DNA of 64,000 nt from Abiotrophia defectiva ATCC 49176 (lineage in GTDB: Bacteria; Bacillota; Bacilli; Lactobacillales; Aerococcaceae): positions 437,501 through 501,500 of the forward strand of contig NZ_CP146287.1 in assembly GCF_037041345.1 (NCBI RefSeq), written 5' to 3'. The notes beneath the pieces were generated by a model. The model saw only the letters and a list, made by a program, of their open reading frames with translations, did no database searches and was not told where the DNA came from. Positions 18,820-28,089 of this stretch are shown piece after piece (within the stretch, counting starts at the first letter, position 1; every line of letters begins with the position of its first letter). Position numbers and translations under genes: made by a program.

Positions 18820-21800
18820 ATGAAATTGACAAGTCAGTTCATGCGTAAGTTTTACCAGCTGATGGCAGTAGTCCTCTTAGTTTTAGGCTCGCTTTTTCCA
18901 ACAGTAGTTACTTATGCACAAGAAGTAAGCGCTGAGGACAGCACTACGACCCCTATCGTAGCTCCAGCAAACTCAGAAGAAAGCAAAGTGGAGGAGGTGA
19001 CTCCAACTCCAGCGCCAGACAACCAAGAACCTGCAGTTCCAGCTCAGGAAGAATCCAGTCAGGAATCTAGCAGTGAGTCAGGTTCTACAAAATTGCGTTC
19101 TGCGGAAGTGAACGGTGTCTTGAAAATGACCCTTAACAACAACACAGGGACCGATGCTAAGTACACGACCAGTTCCCACGTTGGGGAAGTATCAGTTGAT
19201 GGATCAGGACTCAATGATACCTTAGAGGGCGCCTTTGTTGAGATTCGCGTACCAGCCAAGTATGTTGAAACAATGGCAGCGACTGCAGGTGGTATCGCCA
19301 AAGAAGCAGGGGTCTTAACTCAAGATGGTGAGAACTATGTGTTAAAAGTTGCGCTTAATAATATTGAGCGAACTACATCAGGTTCTTTCCCCTTCAGTAT
19401 TAAGTTTAAGGATCGCCTGACGCCAGATGGTTATAGCGTCCAACCGCGAGTAGCCGTTCGGCAAGCAGACAATCGAGTGGTTGCGGGCCCATCCTCTGAC
19501 TTGACCTTTAATGTCAAAGCAGATAAACCGCAACTCCAAAAGCTAGTTAAAGCTAATACCTTGGACATGTTCGTCCAACAAGATATCTATGGTGGGGAAA
19601 CGGATGGGGGAGACTATCTCAATGATAAAGCCTCTGACGTGCCATTCTATTTCTTCCTATCACCTCAAGGCATTACCAACCAAACTATCCAAGAGTATCG
19701 GGCTAATCAGACCTACCGGTCCTACGAGACCATTGTCATCAAGGATACCTTGCCTACCTATGAGGGCGTCGGTGGTCAAACGCTGACAGCTACCTTCGAC
19801 CCAGCCAAAAACCCAGGTTGGACCAACAATGGTGATGGCACGGTTTCTTATACTGTAACCAACCCAGACCCAGCTTCTGGTGGGGCAGAGACAACCTTAC
19901 GGAATGTTCGTCTACGCTTGTCATTCCCTAATGCTAAGTTTAAAAATGGTAATAAGCAAATCGTCCACAGTAATAATGTAGAATTGACCATGACCCCTTA
20001 CCAAAAAGGGCCGTCAGAACCCGATACTGTCTTGACAGACGATGTGCCTTTCACCTTGACCAGTGAATTAGTTCCTGCGGGGATGTTCCGGAAGATTGCC
20101 AATAATAGTGGTCGGATTCGCTTGCAGCCTCAGGCTAACCACTTAGTGGAGGCTTTCTGGAGCTTAGCCTTCCGGAATACTTCGGCTCTGCCTGTATCGC
20201 AACTAGTAATGGAAGATACTCAATTAGATGAACGTATGTATCCATATAGCTTGACCGTTAGTGGAACTTTGAACATCCCACTAGACATTTATGCGGTGGC
20301 TGAAGATGGTAGTGAAACTTATATCGATACCCTATCGCGTACCAAACGTTCCATTGAGAACATTGATGCCCAAGCTTGGGCCCAAGTCCAAGAACAGGTA
20401 GCCAAGGTTCAAAGTGGCGAAATTGAAGATACTCAAGCCGTAGCTGCTACTCGTAAATATAAGGGGATTCGGATTAAGCTGCCTGCCGGTCAGAAACACA
20501 TGCCAACCACAGGCTTTGCTTTGCAATACCGGACTCGTCTCTTAGATCCTTATAATACTAAGGCCCTGACAGAGAATAAGTTCTATAACAACGTAGCTAC
20601 CCTAGATATCGCTTTAGAGACGGAAGACGGCTCTGAAGTCAAACCAAAGCAATTAAGTGCTAATGCCCGGATGTTGGCTGATACATTGGAAGAAACAGTA
20701 CAATTCAACAAGACTACTACCGTAAACCAAACGGGGACCTTAGGTGAGCGAGTTGTCTATCGCCTAGTCTTCTCTAACTTCGTAGTGTCACCAGCACGTG
20801 CCTACCGCAATGCTAAGTTCATTGATATCCTGCCTCAAGGGGTGACCTTTAAGAGTGCTACTGAAGAATTAGCGGCAGACAAGGGCAAGATTAAGAATGT
20901 TGAAGTCGTTGAGAACTATAATGGCTCAGGTCGTACCGCCGTCATTATTGACCTAGGAACTATTCCGGCCTTCTCTGATGTTAAGCCTAACTTCCCAATT
21001 TTAGTGGAAGGGACTATCAATGAAGGGGCTATTCCAACCAAAATTCAAACACCTACTAATAATGAAGATAACCATGCTTACTTTATTTCTGATGAGTATG
21101 ATCCACTTCCAGATGGGGTAAAATCAACAACATTAGTAGATAATAAGTTCAATATTCAAGTTGATGGTAAGACACCGGCTCAGTTAGTGGGGGCTACTTC
21201 AAAAACTACGGTTAACCTTCCATCTGAAATTGCTTCTACCAAGTACATCCGTAAGGCAGGCCAAAGCTTCCATACAAACCCAGTCTTAACCGATTATGAT
21301 GAAGCTTTTGATTATCGCTTGCAGACTCGGAACTTCTCTGTCTTACCGATGAAACACTTTGTCTTGTATGACCGTCTACCATATAGCGGGGATGTTAATA
21401 CAAGTAAATTCTCTAACCTGCTTACAGGACCACTCAATGTTCCTGCCAAGTACACTGTCTACTACCACACTGCGGCTGACATGACTAAGAATGCAGCACA
21501 AGAAGTAGGGCGTGACGGTTGGATGACAGCAGATCAGGTAGCTGATTTTACCCAGGTAACAGCTATCAAGATTGTCTTGAACCAAGGCCAAGTGGTTGAG
21601 CCAGGCGAAATCATTAACTTTGATGTGCCAATGAAGGCGCCAGCTTATACTAATGGCTACATTAATCGTGAGAAGGCAACTAACTTCTTCTCTACTAACC
21701 GGGACGCGAATGATCTGACCAGCTTTGGTGATACCAATGCGGTAGTCAACCAATTGCCTCACTATATCCCGGTTGCCAAGAAGTGGATTAATGATAAGAA

Positions 21801-24800
21801 CCTAGACCAAGTAGTTTTTGAACTCTTCCGTAAAACTAGCCCACGAGATGTCTTGGCTACCTTGATCCTCAATGAAGCCAATAATTGGCAAGGAGTCTTC
21901 AAGCGTCTAGCAAATGGTGAGCTCTTAGACCCTGAGGTTCCAGACTACGATGTCCGTGAGGTTCTACCAGAACGATATGGCCTCGATTATACTGTCATGT
22001 CAATTAATGATCCAAGTAATCCTGCTGAAGGTGAAGATGAGCATACTTATACCATTATCAATGAACGTAAGGTACGCACCTACTATGTTAAGAAGGAATG
22101 GGAAGATGATAATAACCGTCTAGGCAAACGGAAGCCGATTAAGGTGCAACTCAAGCAAGACGGCCAAAATTATCGTGACCCACTCGACATTACTGAAAAT
22201 GATAAGTGGCAAATTAGCATTCCAGATGTACCTTCAGTTAATAATGGACGTCCTTATATCTATAGTGCAGATGAAGTAGAAGTGCCTGCGGGTTACTATA
22301 AGGAAGTTAAATCTGAAGGAAATACGACGGTTATTACTAATAAATTGCCAATTCCAAGTGGAAAAGATGTAACCTCTGAAGGTATTCAGGGCGCTAGCCA
22401 AACCGGCACGCCGACCTACACGCCAGGGACCGTCACTATCGATGGTAGTCCCGTTAAAGTCGATTTGAAGCCTAACAGTTACCGTTTAGTTGTAGGGGGT
22501 CAAGTGATTGAGCAGACGACTACACCGGCCATGAAGAATGGTCAAGAAGTCGGGACCTACACTCTTGATCAAGCAAGTGGCAAAGTGACCTTCCAACCGA
22601 AGAAAGACTTTACCGGTCAGCCTGACCCAGTAACTGTCCAGGTAGAAGATGAAAATGGTACGACAGCCACCGCAACTTACACACCAAATGTCCTAGGCGT
22701 CAAACCAAGTGCACAGGATGCTGAAACAACTGATATTCAAGGCAAAGAACAGGTAGGGCAATTAACCTTTACCCCAGGGACGACCGCAGTAGATGGCAAA
22801 GATTATTCTGTGCCTATTGCGGCTAACTCTCTCCAATTCTTGGTAGATGGTCAAGCTTCAACTGAGACCACCATCCCTGCCAAAGATGCTAACGGTAAAG
22901 AAATCGGGACCTACACGCTCAACCAAAATGGTCAGGTAACCTTCCAACCTAATAAGGACTTTGTAGGTGACCCAGTACCAGTTCAAGTCCAAGCTAAGGA
23001 TGAGAACGGAACGCCTGCAGTGGCAACTTACACTCCACATGTTACAGGCGTAAAACCAGTCGGGGTACCTGCGACCTCAACCGGTATTCGTGGCGCTAGC
23101 CAAAGCAAGCAAGTAACCTTCCAACCAGGCCATGCAGATGTGCCAATGGATGATCAGGTGCCTGCTAAACTTAAGGATGCCCAAGGTCAATTGGTCGAAA
23201 GCCTCAAGGTAGACAACCAAGGGACTTACACTGTGGCAGCTGATGGAACGGTTACTTTCCTTCCTGAGAAGAACTTCGTGGGTCAAGCTAAAGCCGTGAC
23301 CGTCGTCCGTGTGGATAAGAACGGAACGCCAGCTGAAGCGACCTACACCCCAACCGTTGTCGATGCAACCCCAACTTCAGCAAACGCTGAAACCACTGAT
23401 ATACAGGGTCAAGTACAAGATGGGACCGTAAGCTTCGCACCAGGCCAAGCACAAATTGACGGTCAAGCTGTTACTGTGCCATTGGTAGAGAACAGTCTAG
23501 TCTTTGTAGTTGACGGTCAAGTAGTTCAAGAAAAAGAAATTGATGCCAAGGATACCGATGGTAAAACGATCGGGACCTACAAGCTCAACTCTGAGACAGG
23601 TCAAGTGACCTTCACGCCGCATAAGGATTATGTAGGAACCCCAGTTCCAGCAACTATCCAAGCGCATGACACTAATGATGTGACAGTCACCGCCACTTAT
23701 CAACCACATGTAACGGGCGTGACGCCTTCTGGTAAGGACGTTACCTCAAGTGGCCTCCAAGGGGCTAGCCAAACTGGTCAACCTGTCTTTACGCCAGGGG
23801 ATGCCAAGGTGCCAATCACCATTAACGATCAGCAACCTGCACAATTCTATGTTGGTGGCCAAGCAGTGACTGAAACCAGCCTGCCAGCTACTAAGGATGG
23901 CAAAGAAGTTGGAACCTACACCTTAGATCCTAAGACAGGTCAAGTAACCTTCCAACCTAAAGCTGATTTCGTGGGGACACCAGATTCTGTGACAGTTCAA
24001 GTTAAGGATGCCAACGGGACGCCAGCAAGAGCTAACTACACACCAACCGTCTTGCCAACTAGCCGTCAAGGCCTTGACAAGGTAAGTCAAGATATCCAAG
24101 GTAAGGCTCAAACTGGCCAGCCAGAATTCACCTACAACCCAGACCCTAACAATGGTGGGGCGGATCAAGCTATCCAAGTTTCTGCGCAAAACCCAGCCAA
24201 ATTTGTGGTTGATGGTGCAGTCTCAGATGCTAGCCAAATCGACGCTAAGGATAAAGACGGCAAGGTTATCGGGACCTATACACTCACTCCTGAGACAGGC
24301 TTGATTACCTTCCAACCTAACAAGGACTTTGTAGGGACAGCTCAACCAGCTACTATCCAAGTGCTAGATCCTAACGGGGTAGCCGTTTCCGCAACTTACA
24401 CCCCAACCGTGACACCAGTCACTCCAACCGGAACTAGCGTCACTTCAGAAGGCTTGCAAGGTCAAGCCCAAACAGGTACGCCAAGCTTTGAAGCGGGCCA
24501 TGCAGATGTGCCAATTACCATTAATGATGAGCAACCTGCTCGCTTGGTAGATCCTACAACAGGTCAAGCAGTCAATGAAACCAGCTTACCAGCTGTCAAA
24601 GACGGCAAGACCGTGGGGACCTACACTATCGATTCTAAGACTGGGACCGTCACCTTCCAACCTAACAAGGACTTTGTTGGTACCCCAGATCCAATCCAAG
24701 TGGAGGTCAAAGATGCTAACGGCACGCCAGCCAAGGCAAGCTACACCCCAACCGTTACAGCCGTTGTACCTCGTGGTGACAATCAAACCACAACCGACAT

Positions 24801-26250
24801 TCAAGGTAAGACCCAATCTGCTACCCTTGTCTTTATACCAGGGTCAGATAAGGTGCCAATGGATGATACGGTAGCCGCTACTTTCGAAGATGGTTCTACT
24901 GAGAAGAAGGTAGAAGGGCAAGGAACTTACACGGTTGCCAAAGATGGCACTGTGACCTTCGTGCCTGAAAAATCCTTCGTCGGGACAGCAGACCCAGTCA
25001 CTGTCAAACGCCAAGACGTCAACGGCACGGTGGCCACTGCTACTTACACCCCAATCGTTACGGCGGTAACGCCAAGTGGAAGTCCAGCAACTTCAAGTGG
25101 CTTACAAGGGGCAAGTCAAACTGGCACTCCAAGCTTCACGCCAGGACACCCTGATGTGCCAATCAAGATTGATGCAGCTCAACCAGCTCAATTCGTAGTA
25201 GCAGGTAAAGCAGTGACTGAAACTAGCATTCCAGCTACTAAAGATGGCCAAGAAGTCGGGACCTACACCTTAGACCCACTGACTGGTACGGTTACCTTCC
25301 AACCGAAGAAAGACTTCGTAGGGGTTCCAGACCCAGTTACTGTTCAAGCTAAAGACGCTAACGGCACACCAGCGACTGCTACTTACACGCCAAGTGTAAC
25401 GGGCGTAACGCCAAGTGGTAACCAGGTAGAGTCTTATGGTCTCAAGGGTCAGATTCAAACGGGCAAGCCAAGCTTCACACCTGGTAACAGCCAAGTACCA
25501 ATTGATATGGATGCGGACCCAACCTTCGAAGACGGCAGCAAGAGAGTGACTCTTAAGGGTCAAGGATCTTATGTCCTAGCCAATGATGGGACGGTTACCT
25601 TCTTGCCAGAACCAGAATTTGTTGGGACAGCGACCCCAATTGTAGTGGTTCGTGTTGATATCAATGGGACTCCAGCTAAGGGGACTTACACACCGCATGT
25701 CTTAGACATCGTGCCAAATCACGCTAAATCGGAAGACGTGCAAGGTAAGACTCAGTCTGCTACGGTAGGTGCGACTGACCAAACAAGTGGTCAAGACCTT
25801 GTACCAAGTGCTAGTCGCCCAGCTCGCTTGCTAGATCCATTTACCAAAGAAGCAACAGATGCCAAAACTGTTCCAGCTCTAGACGATAATGGCAAAGAAA
25901 TTGGTAGCTATACATTAGACCCATTAACCGGTCATGTGACCTTCCAACCAAATAAAGATTTCGTAGGCCAACCACAAGGGGCTGCGGTAGTCTTCCAACA
26001 TGAATCAGGGGTTAGCGTAATTGCGCTCTATCAACCGTATGTAACGCCAAATCCAGATTCCAATGATTCAGGCTCTAGTGTCAGCGAGCAATCTGCTGAT
26101 GCAAGTAAGCCAGATGAGCGCGACAAGCGCCCAGGCATCCACTTGCCTAAGACCGGGGAAAGTAACACTTCCTTCTGGTTAGCAACTAGCCTCGTGACAT
26201 TAGCATTGACACTTGTTTTCTTTGGACGCAAGGTTAAGGCTGAAAACTAG
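18820..26250 (+). CDS. Giant LPXTG surface adhesin with CshA-type repeats
   Basis: A 2476-aa cell-wall-anchored protein. The start is the ATG after GAAAGGAAGG, giving a signal peptide (about 1-34, ending TYA before QEVSAE) and then a Glu/Pro/Ser-rich linker. Residues about 80-960 hold non-repetitive beta-rich segments that look like DUF11/isopeptide-type pilin domains. Two Cna-B-like domains follow (about 980-1175, with VAKKWINDKN and YVKKEWEDDNN starts). Eleven repeats of 100-120 residues follow (about 1178-2407). The pattern GTYTLDPxTGxVTFQPxKDFVGTPxPVTVQ is that of CshA fibril repeats. The C-terminus has LPKTG (26143-26157), a hydrophobic segment and a charged tail ending KVKAEN. Sortase A would anchor it. 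In streptococci CshA forms fibrils that bind fibronectin and other bacteria; the ligand here is not known. Confidence 0.93.
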   Translation: MKLTSQFMRKFYQLMAVVLLVLGSLFPTVVTYAQEVSAEDSTTTPIVAPANSEESKVEEVTPTPAPDNQEPAVPAQEESSQESSSESGSTKLRSAEVNGVLKMTLNNNTGTDAKYTTSSHVGEVSVDGSGLNDTLEGAFVEIRVPAKYVETMAATAGGIAKEAGVLTQDGENYVLKVALNNIERTTSGSFPFSIKFKDRLTPDGYSVQPRVAVRQADNRVVAGPSSDLTFNVKADKPQLQKLVKANTLDMFVQQDIYGGETDGGDYLNDKASDVPFYFFLSPQGITNQTIQEYRANQTYRSYETIVIKDTLPTYEGVGGQTLTATFDPAKNPGWTNNGDGTVSYTVTNPDPASGGAETTLRNVRLRLSFPNAKFKNGNKQIVHSNNVELTMTPYQKGPSEPDTVLTDDVPFTLTSELVPAGMFRKIANNSGRIRLQPQANHLVEAFWSLAFRNTSALPVSQLVMEDTQLDERMYPYSLTVSGTLNIPLDIYAVAEDGSETYIDTLSRTKRSIENIDAQAWAQVQEQVAKVQSGEIEDTQAVAATRKYKGIRIKLPAGQKHMPTTGFALQYRTRLLDPYNTKALTENKFYNNVATLDIALETEDGSEVKPKQLSANARMLADTLEETVQFNKTTTVNQTGTLGERVVYRLVFSNFVVSPARAYRNAKFIDILPQGVTFKSATEELAADKGKIKNVEVVENYNGSGRTAVIIDLGTIPAFSDVKPNFPILVEGTINEGAIPTKIQTPTNNEDNHAYFISDEYDPLPDGVKSTTLVDNKFNIQVDGKTPAQLVGATSKTTVNLPSEIASTKYIRKAGQSFHTNPVLTDYDEAFDYRLQTRNFSVLPMKHFVLYDRLPYSGDVNTSKFSNLLTGPLNVPAKYTVYYHTAADMTKNAAQEVGRDGWMTADQVADFTQVTAIKIVLNQGQVVEPGEIINFDVPMKAPAYTNGYINREKATNFFSTNRDANDLTSFGDTNAVVNQLPHYIPVAKKWINDKNLDQVVFELFRKTSPRDVLATLILNEANNWQGVFKRLANGELLDPEVPDYDVREVLPERYGLDYTVMSINDPSNPAEGEDEHTYTIINERKVRTYYVKKEWEDDNNRLGKRKPIKVQLKQDGQNYRDPLDITENDKWQISIPDVPSVNNGRPYIYSADEVEVPAGYYKEVKSEGNTTVITNKLPIPSGKDVTSEGIQGASQTGTPTYTPGTVTIDGSPVKVDLKPNSYRLVVGGQVIEQTTTPAMKNGQEVGTYTLDQASGKVTFQPKKDFTGQPDPVTVQVEDENGTTATATYTPNVLGVKPSAQDAETTDIQGKEQVGQLTFTPGTTAVDGKDYSVPIAANSLQFLVDGQASTETTIPAKDANGKEIGTYTLNQNGQVTFQPNKDFVGDPVPVQVQAKDENGTPAVATYTPHVTGVKPVGVPATSTGIRGASQSKQVTFQPGHADVPMDDQVPAKLKDAQGQLVESLKVDNQGTYTVAADGTVTFLPEKNFVGQAKAVTVVRVDKNGTPAEATYTPTVVDATPTSANAETTDIQGQVQDGTVSFAPGQAQIDGQAVTVPLVENSLVFVVDGQVVQEKEIDAKDTDGKTIGTYKLNSETGQVTFTPHKDYVGTPVPATIQAHDTNDVTVTATYQPHVTGVTPSGKDVTSSGLQGASQTGQPVFTPGDAKVPITINDQQPAQFYVGGQAVTETSLPATKDGKEVGTYTLDPKTGQVTFQPKADFVGTPDSVTVQVKDANGTPARANYTPTVLPTSRQGLDKVSQDIQGKAQTGQPEFTYNPDPNNGGADQAIQVSAQNPAKFVVDGAVSDASQIDAKDKDGKVIGTYTLTPETGLITFQPNKDFVGTAQPATIQVLDPNGVAVSATYTPTVTPVTPTGTSVTSEGLQGQAQTGTPSFEAGHADVPITINDEQPARLVDPTTGQAVNETSLPAVKDGKTVGTYTIDSKTGTVTFQPNKDFVGTPDPIQVEVKDANGTPAKASYTPTVTAVVPRGDNQTTTDIQGKTQSATLVFIPGSDKVPMDDTVAATFEDGSTEKKVEGQGTYTVAKDGTVTFVPEKSFVGTADPVTVKRQDVNGTVATATYTPIVTAVTPSGSPATSSGLQGASQTGTPSFTPGHPDVPIKIDAAQPAQFVVAGKAVTETSIPATKDGQEVGTYTLDPLTGTVTFQPKKDFVGVPDPVTVQAKDANGTPATATYTPSVTGVTPSGNQVESYGLKGQIQTGKPSFTPGNSQVPIDMDADPTFEDGSKRVTLKGQGSYVLANDGTVTFLPEPEFVGTATPIVVVRVDINGTPAKGTYTPHVLDIVPNHAKSEDVQGKTQSATVGATDQTSGQDLVPSASRPARLLDPFTKEATDAKTVPALDDNGKEIGSYTLDPLTGHVTFQPNKDFVGQPQGAAVVFQHESGVSVIALYQPYVTPNPDSNDSGSSVSEQSADASKPDERDKRPGIHLPKTGESNTSFWLATSLVTLALTLVFFGRKVKAEN
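22351..26050 (+). repeat. Eleven tandem CshA-type repeats, coding
   Basis: Approximate unit starts are 22354, 22704, 23055, 23371, 23725, 24058, 24424, 24769, 25072, 25411 and 25714. Units differ in a header of two kinds: G-type (GLQGASQTG) in 1, 3, 5, 7, 9 and 10, and D-type (TTDIQGKxQ) in 2, 4, 6, 8 and 11. Units 3, 8 and 10 are shorter and share VPMDD or IDMDA with a GTVTFLPE strand. The alternation points to growth by two-repeat blocks of about 690 bp. Confidence 0.85.
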
Positions 26251-26278
26251 AACTTCCAATAGGAAGTAATCAAATAGG

Positions 26279-26321
26279 GCGAGCCCCTTTCCTGATAGAC
26301 AGGAAAGGGGCTCGCTTTTTG
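26279..26321 (+). terminator. Terminator of the adhesin gene
   Basis: Stem CGAGCCCCTTTCCT / AGGAAAGGGGCTCG with loop GATAGAC, followed by TTTTT. Confidence 0.9.
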
Positions 26322-26325
26322 TTAT

Positions 26326-26436
26326 AAAAAAAGCCCTAGAAGGACTTTCTGGGCAAGCAACCAAGCGCTAGAGTGAATCTGTCGGCTTACAGAAACACCA
26401 CTAGGAGGTTGACTGCACAGGCAAGTCCTTCTAGGG
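26326..26436 (-). ncRNA. Candidate rod-shaped small RNA or structured 3' element
   Basis: A 14-bp perfect inverted repeat, CCCTAGAAGGACTT (26334-26347) with AAGTCCTTCTAGGG (26423-26436), encloses 75 nt. Inside, CAACC (26358) pairs with GGTTG (26407), and CTAG/GTG/CTGT (26368-26382) pairs with ACAG/CAC/CTAG (26389-26404), giving one long rod. Read on the minus strand the basal stem is followed by GC and seven T, so a minus-strand transcript would end there. The minus-strand phosphatase gene stops 14 bp upstream. It may be that operon's 3' end, an independent small RNA, or a small palindromic mobile repeat. I do not match it to a named family. Confidence 0.45.
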
Positions 26437-26449
26437 AAAGAAATCAATA

Positions 26450-26932
26450 TTAAATCGAAGGTGCTTCTTGATTAAAACTATGGCGGGATTGAATGTGAGC
26501 CAAGAGTGCTTGGCAACCGCGATAGATTTCAGAAAAAGCTGTATCAAAGTCTTCGGTGTACCAAGGGTCAGCAATCTGAGTTTCTTCTCCAGCATAGTGC
26601 AAGAGCATATTGACTTCGCCACTAGGGCGAGCACCAATCAGATAATTGATGGCCCGTAAGTTAGGTTCATCCATACCAATGATATAGTCAGCCTTGATAT
26701 CTTCGATATCTAGTTGTCGCGCGACGTGTTTTGGGGTAGGAATTCCTAAGGCTTGAAGACGCTCATTGGCACCTTCATGAATCGTTTTTCCAATTTCCCA
26801 AGGGCTAGTTGCAGCAGAATCGATTTCTATTTGGTCGCTTAGACCGGCTTCGGCCACTAAATGACTGAAGATGGCTTCTGCCATTGGTGATCGGCAGATA
26901 TTACCCAAGCAAACAAATATAACTTTAACCAT
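26450..26932 (-). CDS. Low-molecular-weight protein-tyrosine phosphatase
   Basis: A 160-aa phosphatase with the P-loop VCLGNICRSPMAEA (CX5R) at residues 8-15 and the general-acid Asp in IADPWYTEDF near residue 117. It is of normal family length. Such enzymes dephosphorylate tyrosine kinases of capsule synthesis or other Tyr-phosphorylated proteins. It lies 12 bp after the patatin gene in the same direction, preceded by AAAGGAG. Confidence 0.92.
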   Translation of the reverse strand: MVKVIFVCLGNICRSPMAEAIFSHLVAEAGLSDQIEIDSAATSPWEIGKTIHEGANERLQALGIPTPKHVARQLDIEDIKADYIIGMDEPNLRAINYLIGARPSGEVNMLLHYAGEETQIADPWYTEDFDTAFSEIYRGCQALLAHIQSRHSFNQEAPSI

Positions 26933-26944
26933 AAATATCTCCTT

Positions 26945-27805
26945 TTACATTTGTAAGTAAATTTTGAGGGGATTTATTTGGTTTCGTCCATCTTGTTGAC
27001 CTAAGTTGTAGAGTGACTCTAATACGGCGATGTCACTTTCAAATCTGCCAACTTTAAGGTGGGCAGATGGGCGGATGGCGAATAATTCGCCTTGTGCTTC
27101 CAAGCTTTCAATTTGATTCAAGGTCTGATTATAGCGGATGTTACGCTCTTTCAGGGCTTGGACAAAAGCAGGGAAGCGGTGGTAGAACATTGAATAAAAT
27201 GGGTTCGAGTGAGTGGATTTGCGGTAAGAATCGGGTCTGGTAAGGACCACAATCAACTTATCAACACCCAGTTGGCGCGCATAATGGACTGGGATGCTAT
27301 CACTAATACCACCGTCGAGGTAGGCGCCACCACTTAAACAAGGGCTAGCGTCTAACTGAATCATTTTAGAGACGAAGGGTAGGGCGGAACTGGCTCTTAG
27401 AACTTCCATTTGAGTAAATACGTCCTCGATTAGGGCGTATTCAGCTCTCCCACTGGCTACATGGGTGACCACTGCATGAAAACGGGCCTGGGAAGCTTTA
27501 AAGTGTTCGTTATCGAAAGGATCCAGGATCATAGGGACTTGGTAGTAGGCGAATTCCTTGTTGACATAGTTACCAGTCTTGAGCCAAGAGCTTAGACTCA
27601 TATAACGTTTGTCGCCAAGATAGCGTCGATTATAACGCCATGCCCGACCAATTTGACCACTGAGATAATTAGCCCCGAAAAGGGCCCCTGCTGAAACAGC
27701 CACAATCTCATCTACTGGGATTTGGGCTGTCATTAGACTATCTAGGACACCGGCTGTGTATAAACCGCGCATCCCACCGCCTTCGAAGACCATGCCTATC
27801 CGCAT
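26945..27805 (-). CDS. Patatin-like phospholipase, YjjU type
   Basis: A 286-aa cytoplasmic patatin-family hydrolase. The oxyanion-hole motif is FEGGGMRGLYTAGVL. The nucleophile Ser38 is in AVSAGA, where the first Gly of GxSxG is Ala. The catalytic Asp is in YLDGGISDSIPV. It resembles E. coli YjjU and is probably a lysophospholipase or acyl hydrolase acting on membrane lipids; the substrate is unknown. It is first in a two-gene minus-strand operon. Confidence 0.88.
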   Translation of the reverse strand: MRIGMVFEGGGMRGLYTAGVLDSLMTAQIPVDEIVAVSAGALFGANYLSGQIGRAWRYNRRYLGDKRYMSLSSWLKTGNYVNKEFAYYQVPMILDPFDNEHFKASQARFHAVVTHVASGRAEYALIEDVFTQMEVLRASSALPFVSKMIQLDASPCLSGGAYLDGGISDSIPVHYARQLGVDKLIVVLTRPDSYRKSTHSNPFYSMFYHRFPAFVQALKERNIRYNQTLNQIESLEAQGELFAIRPSAHLKVGRFESDIAVLESLYNLGQQDGRNQINPLKIYLQM

Positions 27806-27969
27806 ACTTTGCCTCCTTTATGGGAAGGTGTCACCATCTTGATTAGGGACAAGACATGACACACCTACGAGCCTAAAGTGATTCATGTCACTATTGTATA
27901 ATAAATTGATTCAGAAATAAAGCGACTTTTCTGAAAAACAGTAGACATTATGTTTCAATTGTGTTATAT

Positions 27970-28069
27970 TTAAATTAAGTTAGCCTCTGACTTAATTAAT
28001 CTTTCTTTTTAGTGCTAGTGAGGGTCTGACTTAATTTAAGCCTTTAATAAAGTTAATATCTAACTTTAT
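27970..28069 (+). promoter_or_regulatory. Palindromic sites before the NAD salvage operon
   Basis: Three related sites occur: AATTAAGT / ACTTAATT (27973-27980, 27990-27997), ACTTAATTTAA (28029-28039), which also pairs with TTAAATTAAGT at 27970, and ATAAAGTTA / TAACTTTAT (28047-28055, 28061-28069). They lie just before nadR, whose operon ends with an NrtR-like regulator gene. They are good candidates for its operators, but the binding is inferred. Confidence 0.5.
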
Positions 28070-28089
28070 AGGCCAAAAGAGGTTAGAGA

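Noticed and set aside
21376-25563. Several minus-strand open frames of 60-128 codons in the adhesin gene
   Set aside because: They arise from the codon bias of the repeats on the plus strand and recur in register with them.
22351-26050. Regular repeats resembling a CRISPR array
   Set aside because: The units are 300-350 bp, in frame and coding; there are no short spacers.
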